Below are positions 33,299-45,497 of a stretch of DNA of 64,000 nt, one piece after another (the first letter of the stretch is position 1; each line of letters opens with the position of its first letter). Location: positions 95,601 through 159,600 of the forward strand of contig ML976781.1 of NCBI GenBank assembly GCA_010015655.1, in the 5' to 3' direction. Both the position numbers and the translations under genes were made by a program. Below the pieces are notes generated by a model, which saw only the letters and a list, made by a program, of their open reading frames with translations, made no database searches and had not been told where the DNA came from. The DNA comes from Bimuria novae-zelandiae CBS 107.79 (taxonomy: Eukaryota > Ascomycota > Dothideomycetes > Pleosporales > Didymosphaeriaceae).

Positions 33299-34523
33299 CA
33301 GGTGGTAGCATGAATCGATGAGTAGTGGGGCTTAGCGCAAGGGCCATGGAAGTGCATCGAACCTGTCACAAATACAGCGTATTTTATATACAAATTTAGG
33401 ACTAGCTTCATGGCTCAGAATGGTGTGTGCCCTCCACGAGCTGCGAGGACAGCCTGGCAGCGATCTCTCATATTCGTACAGTACTTCCGAATCTCACTTA
33501 GCGCAAGTCTCTCCCACTCCTCTTGAATATATGTAATCAGCTCTGCCTTCGTCGTTGGGAACCTCTTTTGTACGCGTGATTTGAGTAGTCTCCACACGTT
33601 CTCGATAGGGTTGAGATCGGGAGAGCAAGCTGGCCACCAAAGCAGGCGGATAGCTCGCTNNNNNNNNNNNNNNNNNNNNNNNNNNNNNNNNNNNNNNNNN
33701 NNNNNNNNNNNNNNNNNNNNNNNNNNNNNNNNNNNNNNNNNNNNNNNNNNNNNNNNNNNNNNNNNNNNNNNNNNNNNNNNNNNNNNNNNNNNNNNNNNNN
33801 NNNNNNNNNNNNNNNNNNNNNNNNNNNNNNNNNNNNNNNNNNNNNNNNNNNNNNNNNNNNNNNNNNNNNNNNNNNNNNNNNNNNNNNNNNNNNNNNNNNN
33901 NNNNNNNNNNNNNNNNNNNNNNNNNNNNNNNNNNNNNNNNNNNNNNNNNNNNNNNNNNNNNNNNNNNNNNNNNNNNNNNAGATCAATTGAGGCCAGGCTA
34001 CGCAGATAGCTGCCTACCAGAGTCGATTGTTGATATGGATTCGTGTGAGAAGAGGCTTCTCTGTAGCTACACGTCGGTAATAGCCCTCCTTGGCGAAGGC
34101 CTTCGTGAGCGTACGTTGATCAAGGTTGATGTTGAGCTCGTGAGCTATCTCTCTCAGAGGATTGAGCCTCTGCTCGTAAGAGGCTACAGCATGAGAAACG
34201 AGGCGTTGGCGAGGAGTACTCAAGAGAGCAGACCTGCCGCGCGGCTTTAAGGGAGTAATCTGCTCCTTCGTATACCGGCGTACAGTCTCGTATGGGATTT
34301 GGAGCTCTCGGGAGATCCATGTACATGGCCAGCCAGCAGTATAGTGTAGAGCGTGTATACGGGCGCGTTCTTGATAGCTGAGATGATGGTGGATAGCCAT
34401 GCATTGTTAGTCATAGGTGATTCATGAAATATATACTGATTTCTATTGGAGTAAGGAATATTCGATACACTTCCATGGCCCTTGCGCTAATCCCCACTAC
34501 TCATCGATTCATGCTACCACCTG
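33299..34523 (-). mobile_element. Tc1/mariner element with 63-bp terminal inverted repeats (interrupted by N gap)
   Basis: Terminal inverted repeats 33299..33361 and 34461..34523 match at 61 of 63 bases (outer end CAGGTGGTAGCATGAATCGA) and are flanked by TA on both sides (33297-33298, 34524-34525), the Tc1/mariner target duplication. The transposase is on the minus strand: N-terminal helix-turn-helix part at 34400..34014 (MAIHHHLSYQERARIHALHY, ISRELQIPYETVRRYTKEQI), C-terminal part at 33597..33415 (VWRLL-type KSRVQKRFPTTKAELITYIQ, GGHTPF end). The catalytic centre falls in the 320-N gap. An in-frame TAG at 34016..34014 interrupts the N-terminal part, so this copy is probably dead, although the repeats are nearly identical and it looks young. 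Confidence 0.88.
33660..33979. other. Assembly gap (320 N)
   Basis: A run of 320 N inside the Tc1/mariner transposase. Any frame called across it is meaningless. The length may be an estimate. Confidence 0.99.
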
Positions 34524-34525
34524 TA

Positions 34526-35039
34526 CAAACTTAGAAGGTAAAATGACCTCATCCAAGTGCACTAATGGGTGGAATCTTCTCGCAGACTATGGTTTCAGAA
34601 GATCGAACAGCGCGCCACTATCAATAAGAACCTTGGAACAGTTTAGTGTAAGAAACCTTTCGGTCGAAATGGAACCAGGCGGAATACTAGGTGGTATGAT
34701 TCACGAGTGAGGCATTTTTTGGTTTTGATGGATGGAAAGAAGAGCGAGGTCAGGGTACCCTACAGGGCGCTTGAATAAAATTCATTTTTTAGGATACAAC
34801 AACTACTTACGGTAGTTGAATCTAATTACTGCTTTGCTCTTAGGGGTGGCATATAAGCCTACAGCCTAGTTTTTATTTTAGTTGAAATTAGTCGAAAGAG
34901 CGATAGCCACGGGTCTGAGAAAATGTGTTGTAATTAAGTATTACATGGGTACGCCAGAATTCTTATGTGCGCTCCTCTAGGTGCACCACCAAAGGTTACG
35001 ACTGTATGCGGGAAGTCTTTTGCGAGATAAGCTCGGTTA
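34526..35039. other. Spacer between Tc1/mariner and pogo-like element
   Basis: About 510 bp, moderately AT-rich. A minor open frame (34417..34710) overlaps the Tc1 terminal repeat and is not a gene. Confidence 0.45.
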
Positions 35040-35835
35040 TACCGTGTCTCGGCAGTCAGTGCGCAACATCACTTAATGCGCAACCCCAACATGATCGCGA
35101 CGTTAACAATATAAGGCTATAGAGCTCTATATAAAAGCTATTATTACGAGATTTTTTGGTAGAGAGGTTTCCTAGGTCTGTAAATAATTACTAGTAACTT
35201 AGATTATAAATATTTACTTAGTATTCTAACTAAATAGTTATTACGTAATAATAGCGTTAATAGCGTAAATACTATTATATTAACGTGTATAGGTGCTAGC
35301 GTAGATTTTTTTTTCTTTATAACTTTATAAGTAGCTTTTAAGGCTTTTTAACTTCCCTTTTTAGTAATTTTAAGATATTCTTAAAGTTATTATTAAGTCT
35401 TACGAGCCTATTAATAGAGGCGTTACTTAGTAGCCTAATTAGCTCCCTTTTAGCGTATATATTTTTAATTACTACCTGCGTAATGCGTCTCTCCTAAAGT
35501 AAATAAGCTTTAAGCTATTTATTAGCTCTCTATATCTCTTATTACTAACTTTTTTTAAAGTTATAATTATTTCTTTTTAACTTTTTATTAACTAAGAAAA
35601 TCGTGCGCTCTTTATACTTAAGCAGGTAATTAGAAAATAGCTTCTTTATACTACTTTTTAGGTTACTCTAAAGGCAAACTTTTACCCTTTATTTAACACT
35701 ATTTTTTATTCCTTAAGGCCTCTTAAAGGCCCTTATTCTCGTGCTCTAAGAGTAACTTTTATATAAAAATTAAGTATATTATCTAGCTAAGCTTACGCGA
35801 CTCCTTAGTTATAATATCCTTAATAGTAAAGTATA

Positions 35836-37682
35836 ACGTGGTTCACCACCGAGCGGGCCAACCCCACCGAGCGGGCCACTTTTTAAAAGTCAGTCTATTG
35901 CGAAGCGCCTCCTACAACACCACTACAATTTACTATAATTCGCAGAATATAGAAATACTATTCAGACTTATTGCTATTAGATGCATCTACAATTTCTACT
36001 GCGCAGGTGCGAGCGTTGTGGCCAGCTTTGCCGCAACGTTCGCAGCGCCTCTGCCCACGCACCCTCTTTGCAGACTCTTTACCCTCCTTTTGCCCACTAC
36101 TATCCTTTTTAGCCATTAAATTAACTACCTCTCCTACTATAAGTATCTTAGCTGCCTAAATATACTTCCTCTTTTAACTTTTTACCTTTATTACTATTTC
36201 TACTATCTTGCAAAGCCCTACTATTTCTTATTATATTAATACTGTTTCGTGCCCTATTAATATAACACCTTTATTAAGCTGCTTAATAGCTCTAAGAAGC
36301 AGAGAAACTGGTAAATCTTTATACTTCTATACACGCTTACAAACTAGCGTTAACTAAGCCTCTATCTCGCGGAGGTTGCTTAGTATTTTTAATTCCTATA
36401 GGGTGTCCTTTACGTTAGGTAGAGTTGGCATACGAAGAACCACATTAAGTCTTAATAACACCGCCTCTAGGTCGTGTAGGACTAATCTAGCGCCTCTAAA
36501 GCCTACGTAGATATTCGCCTTTGTTATTACCTTCTTAAAAGCTACTTTAAAGGCTAGTAGAAAGGCCTCTTTCTTAATCTACTTAGTGCCGTACCGTGCT
36601 AAGCTACTAATCTTATTGCTGTACGCCCGCTTTAAAGGCGAAAAACAACCTACATTAAGTGGCTATAAGAGGTGTAATAAGTGTGGAGATATATAGAGAA
36701 TAATAATCTTTTGTTCCTTACAGTATTTGTGGAATTCGTGTGAGTAGTAGCTCTTATAACTATCTATAATTAGCAGCTAGTGTGCACCTAAACTACGCGC
36801 CTTAGTATAGGTATTAAAGTGCCTTAGCTAGGCAAGGCCAAGCTTATTTAACGTCTAGCTATTAGGACTAACTTTAATAACCTAGTCTTAGGGTAGATTA
36901 TAGAACCAGGACGTGATTAGAACCTTACTAGGGAAGATAAGAAAGAGTAGTAGAGCCTAGCCTTTAGCGCTAACACCTTAGATATTAGTAACCTACTTAT
37001 AATTACTAGGTTAAATCTTTTTTAGGTTGCTTCGCTTCTTAGAGCCTGTAAAGACTATCTAACCCTATATTACCCCTATTATAAAGCCTGTCTCGTCGAA
37101 GTTGTACGTGTCGTTATTAGCAATACCGTACTTAGCCTTAGTATTAGTAACTAGCTCGAACTAGGGCATTATAATACGTAGATCTTCGTTTAGGGCTTAC
37201 TAATAATTATATAGATAGCTCCTTTAAAGCTTAATTTCTAGCGTACGCGTCTTAAGCCTGTCTACCTAGTGCTTACTAATAGGCTATTTACCGCGCTTAG
37301 CAAGTAGATTATTAGCTATATTTTAGACTATATCCCTTGTTGCACCTATTCCTCGCTAGTTAAGCTTAAGTATATATTAGACTAGAGCCTCCTCCTTTAG
37401 CTTAGTTAGCTTCTTTAAGTTAGGCTCGCGATTGCGTCGAGAGAGGGCTTCTTAGCGTTATTATTATACTATTATTTAAGGCACGCTAAAGGCTATAATA
37501 ACGCGTCTTTTACTTTTATTATAATCTTTAATTATAGCTTAGATAGCAAGCTATAGTGCGCTTTTAGTATAAGGTTATTGCGCGTTATGTTGTGATGGCA
37601 TTGTAGTATAAGCTAGAGGTGGGCTGCATTTAGCAAAGTTGGCCCGCTTGGTGGGGTTGGCCCGCTCGGTGGTGAACCACGT
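35836..37682 (-). mobile_element. Nested Fot1-like element A (RIP-degraded)
   Basis: Inverted ends starting ACGTGGTTCACCACCGAGCG, flanked by TA at 35834-35835 and 37683-37684; 1847 bp. The minus-strand transposase starts MPSQHNAQ at about 37611 and keeps one frame broken only by TAG/TAA: REPNLKKLTKLKEEALV (CENP-B-type HTH), ALNEDLR, DTYNFDETGFI (first catalytic D region), and a zinc-knuckle-like end CERCGKAGHNARTC at about 36060-36005. This is the Fot1 branch of pogo elements. Inserted in B1. Confidence 0.85.
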
Positions 37683-38006
37683 TAATAGTTATTCTATTTT
37701 ACGCTAATTTAATACGCTAAGTATTAATACAGAGCTTTTTTATAATCTTACCTTTAAAAAGGGCTTCTTATTAAATTACTTAAAAATAAGTATAGAATCT
37801 AGTAGCAAGATACCTATATACTTAAAAGCCTTAGTAATTAATTACGACGTAACTAATATAGTCTAGGCCCTTTAGAATAGTATAAAGAAGTCTTTTTTAG
37901 TAACTATTAATAGTCTTTAGCTCTTATATAGATAAGTATTAAGCTTATTAGAGTAGGTAGCTAAGAGAGACTTAAATATATATATAATAAAAGGCTATAA
38001 CGTATA

Positions 38007-39877
38007 ACGTACCTCACGGACGAGTCGGACACACGGGCGAGTCGGACACTCTGCTAAGACCCCACCAAAACGTACTATTAATAATACTACAATGCGATGT
38101 ATTAACTACCTTATTAGCTACTATAATTAAAAGAAGCTCGTATATAGCTTACGCTTTAGGCTATTAAATAAGATATAACTTTAAGTTAGTAACGCGCTAT
38201 AGCTATCTATAATATCTTTTAAACTACACTAAGTAACTAACGCGCTAAAAAGACTTTTTAACGTAATTACACGCCTAACTTAATAAAATTACTAAAGATA
38301 GAAAAGCAGGTAATTATTTAGTATATACTTAACCTACATACGCAAGGATTTCCGCCCTAGCTTGCTACTATAAAAGATATAACTAATTCTTTACTAGCTA
38401 AGCGTTACCGCGACCCTATTAGCTAAAACTAGGCTATAACCTTTGTAAAGCGCTAGCTAGAGCTCTAAGTTAAGTTTAATTAAAAGTATAATTATAAGAA
38501 AGCCCTCTGTGAGAATCCTAAGGTTATATAGGGCTAGTTCTAGCTTATAGAGAATACTAAAACCAAGTATAGTATCCTAGATAAGGATACCTATAATTTT
38601 AATAAGACTAGCTTTATAATAGGCATAATATTAATAGGAGTAGTTATTATAGGTTTTAAGTATTAAGGCAGGCCTAAGAGCGTGCAGTAAGGTAATTAGT
38701 AATAAACTTTAGCTATCTAAGGTATTAATATAATAGGCTAGGCGATTCCACCCTTCCTTATCTTCTAGGGCAAGTACTACCTCTCTATCTAGTATAAAGA
38801 GAAGGATTTACCTTATAATTAGGTTATTGCAGTCTCTAAGAATAGCTAGATAATAAATAAGCTTAGTTTATAGTAGCTAAAGCACTTTAACGCGTATATA
38901 AAAAGGTATACTACTAGTAGCTATTAGCTACTTATTATTAATAGCTACGAAAGCTATAACTTGCTTAAATTCTAGTAATACTATAAGGATAACAAGATTA
39001 TCACTCTCTATATGCCTCTATATTCGTCGCACCTCCTGTAGCCACTAGATGTGGGGTGTTTCTCGCCGTTAAAGAAGGCGTATAGGCGCTAAGCTAAGAA
39101 TCTAATACATAACTATATTACGTATATTACTAAAATTAAGTTCCTACCTTATTTTATTACCGCGTTTAAGGCTATAATAACTTAAAGTAATATTTAAGGA
39201 GGCTTTTAAGGCGCTAGCCTTATTCTCCTTAACCTAAAAATAATAATATTAAAGCTTAACGTCTGTCTGCGTACGCCTTCGCCTTATACTATACGTAATA
39301 GTACGTGGCAGTCGCAAACGCCTAGTAACACCCTAGAATTTAAGTTACAATTAACGCTAGTAAAGGAGAGGATCTAAAAGCACCTAGATAGTTCCCTAAT
39401 AAGCCTAGTTAAGGCCTTTAAAAAGATAGTAAAAGGCGTAATAATAGTAGTATACAAGCTAGTATTAGCGCAAAAATAGATTACTAAGCTTTAAGCTACT
39501 AATAAGGCCGCCACGGGATAGAAATTGCATAAAAGAAAGTAACTATAGTAAAAAGGAGTTCTTATAGCTACTAATAGCTAGTAATTAGCTACCTTAAAGG
39601 ACTTTACGGCGCGTAGTAATAAAAAGAAGGTAAAAAAGAGGGTGCGCGCTAATAAAAGTAAATTAACTTAATAGTACTATAAACGCTATAGCAAGACTAG
39701 GTATAACTTACGTACCTATAAGTAAGCTATAAAAGTAGATTTTAAGTAGATTAGCCTACTATAATTTCTTATAACTATTTATGCGCGTTCTATACTATTA
39801 TATAGAGTATAGATTTTGGTGGGGTCTTGGCAGAGTGTCCGACTCGCCTGTGTGTCCGACTCGCCCGTGAGGTACGT
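38007..39877 (+). mobile_element. Nested Fot1-like element C (RIP-degraded)
   Basis: Inverted ends starting ACGTACCTCACGG at 38007 and ending at 39877, flanked by TA (38005-38006, 39878-39879); 1871 bp. Plus-strand transposase remnants: DTYNFNKTSFIIG (from a DTYNFDETGF-type motif), FHPSL-type region, and SHLLQPLDVGCFSPLKKAYR at about 39030-39080, a Fot1/pogo signature after the last catalytic residue. Stops are nearly all TAG/TAA in glutamine positions. Inserted in B1, on the other side of the remaining B1 core from element A. Confidence 0.85.
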
Positions 39878-40901
39878 TACGTTAAATAAAGGGGAAATAT
39901 AATTAAGAGGATCTTATTCTAGTTATAATAATTAATAAAATTTATAGTAACGTAAGACCTATAGCTATTAAGAATTAAAAGTTAGTATACTTATTAAGCC
40001 TTTTTAGCTTTCTCTCTTATATAGCAATTAAACACTTATTAAAGCTATTAAAGGCCTATCTTGTTATTTAACTAGCTAAAGGGAAATATGGTAATAAAGA
40101 CTTTATAGTATTAAGGATTAATTTTCTTTACTTAGCTTAATTATAGGCTCTTAGCATTAAATTAATAAATTAATAATAAATTAATAGTAGATTTATTAGC
40201 GCATATACATGCGATAATTAAAATCTATTTATAGTTACTATTTTATATAAATTACCTTACTTAGTAACTCTTATATAGAGGCCTATTAAAGATCCTTTTT
40301 AAGTAGCTAGTAATACTAAGGAGGAAGCCTTTCTTATTTATATTATAATAATAATAAGACTCTATGCTATACTTCGCGATTTTATTATATAAAAGTTTAA
40401 AGTAAAGCTTATATTTTACCTCTAAGTTAGCGTTATAGTAATTACTATTAATTTTAGTTATCTAGCGTAATATTAAGGCGTTACTATTACGCTTAATAAG
40501 GCAATTAACCTAAAATATACTTATATTTTTTTAAGTAATATAGGACGCAAAGTTCTATATTATTTACTATATAAGAGGAAGGCCACGTTTAGTAAGGCGT
40601 TTAATATATTATAGGAGCTACTTTTCTTATTATAGGCTAAGTATATAGCGTAAAGTATTTATAATTACACGCGCCTACGTAATGCGTTAGTACCTACGTA
40701 TTAACGTAAAACGTATAACGCTAAATTATTTTATAATTTTATTATATAATAAATTTTTATTTTTATTTTTATAATTTGATTGCTGCTATCGCGGCGTTAA
40801 TTAGGTCTATATTAGTAGAGTTATGGCGCGTTAAAGTAGGTGCGCTATTACGCGGGGTTGCGCATTAAGTGATATTACGCACTGACTGCCGAGACACGGT
40901 A

Positions 40902-41352
40902 TAGATTCGAGCCACATATGGATCTGTTATGTTCGAAAATCCGGGAATTGCTTGGCAAAACCTTAATTTTATTCGCGCGTCACCCAAATCGTATAGGAGA
41001 TCTAAACGCTAGCTGTACCTGCTATATTACCCCTATTAGCTCTGCCACGTTATTAAAGCCGTAAAGACATCTAACATGCCCGTGCGCGTAACGCCCGGAT
41101 TCGCGCAACGCCCCGCGAACACCATCTTAGCGATCTTAAATTTGAAGCCGTACAACGCTACATAATAGCTTAATGTTTATAAAAACGTAGTAGTGCAGTA
41201 ACTAGATACTTACAATTAACTTATACTATCTAAATTTTTATGGAAGGTTAACGCTGCGGCTACGTAATATAACTTTAGGTAAAGTAGTAGATAGCTTATC
41301 TTTAGCTTAAATACTAGCGTAAGCAGCGCTAGCGCGTTTTTAACACTTATTA
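40902..41352. other. Spacer with an orphan pogo-type terminus
   Basis: About 450 bp between B1 and D. At 41074-41115, right after TA (41072-41073), CGTGCGCGTAACGCCCGGAT followed by TCGCGCAACGCCCC has the duplicated-motif form of the other pogo-type ends here; a similar end occurs at 58496. No matching opposite end was found, so it is the left end of a truncated element. Confidence 0.45.
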
Positions 41353-43264
41353 AGTCGGGCACCCTAGTTTCCGACACCCCCCATTTTCCGACACCCCGCC
41401 AAATTTCGCCGCTGCCACCACTCTACGTTGCGAATGTGCTCACAGCTTCATCAAATAATTTTAAAAAAGCATTAAAAAAATCGTATTTAAAGGATATTAA
41501 TCGCTTTCTTTATTTATACTTAAATCACGATTAAGATACTATCGTATTAGTTATTAATTCCGTGCTAAACGTCGCACTAATAATTACTCTACTTCCTCCT
41601 TAGAGCTACTTTCTTTTTTTATAATAATAACCCCTTGCTCTACGCTTCTTACCTTACGAATACGTTAAGTAGGCTCTTAATTAGTTTAAGAGAGAACTTT
41701 TGCAAGACTTATAAAGAAATTATTTAAATTAGTTATAACTTTATAGCGTTTTAGCGGGTTAGCTTGCTCTACCTGCTTACGTAAGGAAGTAATCTTACGG
41801 TCTTGTATAGTAACTATTATTAAGGTATAGTTAAACGCTGTGGTAATAAGCCGAACGCATTGTCGTGTAGTTAGTAAGAAGTTCTTTTTAGAAAATAGCT
41901 TTATAATATCGCTGCCGCGTTTTAGCGTCCTAATATCTATAGTAGAAGGGGGTGGTATTGACGGCCGTTCGCGCACTACTACTTAGCGAGAACCTAAGGA
42001 CTTCCTTACGCTCTTAGGGTATAAGCCTGTTACCTTCCACCTAGATCAGATATACTACTCTTAAAGGCCGATTTTACGTGCTTTTGTATAAAATTCAAGA
42101 AACTTAGCCTTCTTAAGCTTTATTTTATCTGTCTAAGCTATATATTCGCTAATAAAGCGCCGATACGCCGCCTTCAGACTTAAGAAATAGCCTAAATCTA
42201 AAGGCTAGAGTAGATGTAAAGTATAAGCAAGGAAAAAGAGTAAGTAGATATTATTTAAGTAATATATAGTTATAAATTTATTTAAAGTATAACTACTATA
42301 GCTGTTAACAATAAGTAACCGTGCCTTAGAGGGATTATTAGGCTTAGTCTGTGGCAAAAACACCTTTTCTAGCCACTTAACAGCGATGTTATTACTTATC
42401 TATCTATTTTGCGAAAAGGTAATATGCCAGCCTAGGTTCTAAGCTAAAAACTCCTTCTTAAACCACTACTCCTGGATACTCTTAGCCTTAAAGATAATAA
42501 GGGGGTCTAGAGCGACGCCAAGCATAGAAATATACTTTACTATAGAGGTTTAAGTGTAGACATTTATTATCTTAACTAGTACAGCGTTCGGGCTCTCTTG
42601 CGAGGAGCCTATAACAAGCCTATTAATGCCCTAGCCCTCTATAATACTGCCCTTGTTGGCATTATACCTGCGCTAGGGGGGAATCTAGCTTACTATTTTA
42701 TACAGGTTAAATAAGTGCCTAATATTTTCTAGAGTAGCCTTATTTACGCGTTTCTAGCTAGTCTAGCAACCTAATTTTAACTTAATAGCTAGATAGCGTT
42801 ATATAAAGTAACTAGTCCACTTCTTCCCTAGGTTCTTATAGTTACCTTATTACTTAAAAATAGTAATTATAATAGCCTGTACTTACCCGTGCGTTAGCGC
42901 ATAACTAAGGGCCTCTTACTAAAGAATTTATTTTTCTAAAAGCTTTTCTTAAATAGTTATAAGCTATTATTTACCGTCGTAAGCGTACTAATAGGGTTAG
43001 GCACTATTAAAGTGGCCGCGAAGAGTATTACGTAGAACCCCGTGTTAGGTAGTAGTAGTAGCTAAAGCAACTCTAGATTTAAGGTCTATAAGCGTATTCT
43101 AGACATCTTCTTTTATATATCTAGCTATTTAAAGGCAGCGAAAATAGTGCAAAAAATATTTTTAAAATTAGCGAAGAATTAAGTTATTTAAAGTTAATAT
43201 TTAGTTATAGTGCATGGTGGGGGGCGAGGTTACGGGGCTATCGGAAACTATGGGGTGCCTAACT
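41353..43264 (-). mobile_element. Fot1-like element D (RIP-degraded)
   Basis: Imperfect inverted ends (left AGTCGGGCACCCTAGTTTCC; right complement AGTTAGGCACCCCATAGTTT), TA on both sides (41351-41352, 43265-43266); 1912 bp. The minus-strand transposase relic shows LLQPLDLGYFLSLKAAYRRF at about 42220-42160, GLYPKSVRKSLGS, and an intact 96-codon C-terminal stretch at 41976..41686 ending in LRKQVEQANPLKRYKVITNL, a coiled-coil-like tail common in Fot1 transposases. RIP stops elsewhere. Confidence 0.78.
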
Positions 43265-43266
43265 TA

Positions 43267-45393
43267 CCCTGCCGAGACAGTCAGTGCGCCGCGACACTAA
43301 CGCGCCACCCCAACACCAGCACCGCAGCTAGCAACATGAGGCTGTAGAGTTTTATACAAAAGCTTTTATCGCGAAATTTTCTAGAGTTAAGATTTTATAG
43401 AGCTATAGAAGATTACTAGCTAGTTAAATTATAAATATCTACTTAGTGTTCTAATTATTTAGCTACTACGCGATACTAGCGCTAATAGCGTAGATATTAC
43501 TATATTAACGCGTACAGATGCCGGCGTAGGCTTCTTCCTCTTTATAATTATATAAGTAGCTTTTAAAGCATTCTAGCTTCCCTTTTTAGCAATTTTAAGA
43601 CATTTTTAAAGTTATTATTAAGCCTTGCGAGCCTATTAACAGAGGCATTACTTAGTAACCTAATTAGCTTTCTCCTTAGCGCGCGTATTTCTAGCTATTA
43701 CACGCATAACACGCTTCTCCTGTAGTAGACAAGTTTTAAGCTACCTATTTACTATCTAGATCTCTCTCTGCTTACTTTTCTAGAGTTATAGTTGTTGCTT
43801 TTTAGCCTTTTATTGGCTAAGAGAATCGCGCGCCCTCTATACGCGGGTAGGTAACTAGAAAACAGATCCTCTATACTACTTATCTAGCTACTTAAAAGGT
43901 AGAGTCCTGCCCTTTATTTAACGCTATTTTTAGTTTATAAGGGCTTCTCGTAGCCCCTAATTCTCATGCTCTAGGAGCTGCTTCTATATAGAGATTAAGT
44001 GTATAGTGCGACTCAGCTTCTTAGCCTCATCACCTCCCCCTGTATCAACAACAACCTTTAAAAGCTAATTAATTTTGCGCCAATTGGACGCGCTAAGTAC
44101 TAAAGTAGAGCTTTTACGCAATCTCTATTCTAGAGACTTATCTCTATTAAATTAACTAAGGATTAGTATAGGATCTAGCGGCGAGATACCTATACACTTA
44201 AAAGCTTTAGTAATTAATTATAGCGTAACTAACGTTATCTAGGCCCTCTAAAATAGTGTAAAGAAGTCTCTTTTAGCGATTATTAATAGCCCCTAACTCT
44301 TATACAGGTATACGGAGAGCTCGTCGGAGTAGGCAGTAAAAAGAGACTTAAATACACAAACGTCTAGAGGCTATAGCGTATAAGTAGCGTAAAGGGGAAA
44401 TATCGCAAGGAGGATCTTTTTCTAATTATAGTAGTTAATAAAATCTATAGTAACGTGAGATCCATGCCTATTAAGGACTAAGAGTTACTACTATTATTAA
44501 GCCTTCTCCTTAGTATAGCGATTAAATACCTATTTTAGCCATTAAAGCCCTTTCTCGTTGTTTAACTATCCAGAGGTTAATAAGGTAATAAAGACTCTAT
44601 AAAAATTAACGTTAATTTCCTTAACCTAGCTTAATTGTAGAGTCTCAGCGTCAGATCGATAGATTAGTAATAAATTAACAGTAGATCTATCGGCGCATAT
44701 ACATGCGATGAGCGAGATCCACTCACGACTGCTATCCTAGATAGATTGCCTCACTTGGCGACTCTCATATATAGGCCTGTCGAAGATCCTTTTTAACCTG
44801 CTAGTAATGCCGAGTAGGAAGCCTTTTTCGTCCATATTATAGATATGCTAAGGCTCTATGCCATATTTTATAATTTTCTTATATAAAAGCTTAAAGTAGA
44901 GCCTATATCTTGCGCCTAAATCAGCGTTATAGTAATTACTATCTAGCCTAGTCGTCTATCGCGAGATTAGGGAGTTAGGGTAGCGCCTAATAAAGTAATT
45001 AACCTATTATATAAAGACATCCTTTTTAGCGATAATTAATATAAAGTTTTAGATTATCTAACGCGTAGGGGGTAGACCTTTCTAAGTAAGACACTATATA
45101 TACTATAGGAGCTTAGATTCTTATTATTAGTTAAGATTTTAGCAAGTTTATAGTAGCTATGTACGCGCCTGCATGGCGCGTCTATGCCAGCGCGTTAATG
45201 TTGACCGCACAACACCAAATTCTTCTGTAATTTTTCTATATAAAAAAGTTTCTCCAGGTTCTCGTGAGTCGATAGCGATGATTGCAGCCTCAATCGGATC
45301 CATATTGGTGGAGATGCGGCGCGTCAAAGTTGAGGTGCTACATCTGTTGGGGTGGCGCGTTAGTGTCGCGGCGCACTGACTGTCTTGGCAGGG
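43267..45393 (-). mobile_element. Pogo/Fot1-like element, copy B2 (RIP-degraded)
   Basis: Inverted ends CCCTGCCGAGACAGTCAGTG at 43267 and complement ending at 45393, flanked by TA (43265-43266, 45394-45395); 2127 bp. The left TA is also the right TA of element D, so the two abut. The minus-strand transposase begins intact: MDPIEAAIIAIDSREPGETF, LYRKITEEFGVVRSTLTRWH (psq-type HTH) at about 45331-45170; downstream is RIP-broken. Related to B1 by ends and interior. Confidence 0.85.
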
Positions 45394-45497
45394 TATGTAT
45401 TCCTTAGCACCCGAGCTCCGACGCGAACACCAACATTCTTGACTCCCACTTTCCCACCTATACCAGCCACGCCGCACACGCCTATATACACCAAAAA

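Larger units (their letters stand above)
35042..40899 (-). mobile_element. Pogo/Fot1-like element, copy B1 (RIP-degraded, split by two nested insertions)
   Basis: Inverted ends CCGTGTCTCGGCAGTCAGTG at 35042 and its complement ending at 40899, each next to TA (35040-35041, 40900-40901). Without the two nested elements and their TA copies it is 2136 bp, matching its relative B2 (2127 bp). Inner sequence aligns with B2 over long stretches (for example 35120-35260 with 43340-43480). The transposase is on the minus strand with its start near the right end (a decayed form of B2's MDPIEAAIIAIDS at about 40835-40795). CAG/CAA codons have become TAG/TAA throughout, as RIP produces. Not functional. Confidence 0.85.

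Noticed and set aside
33537..33986. Open frames running through the N block on both strands
   Set aside because: Most of their length is undefined bases; they only bridge the assembly gap.
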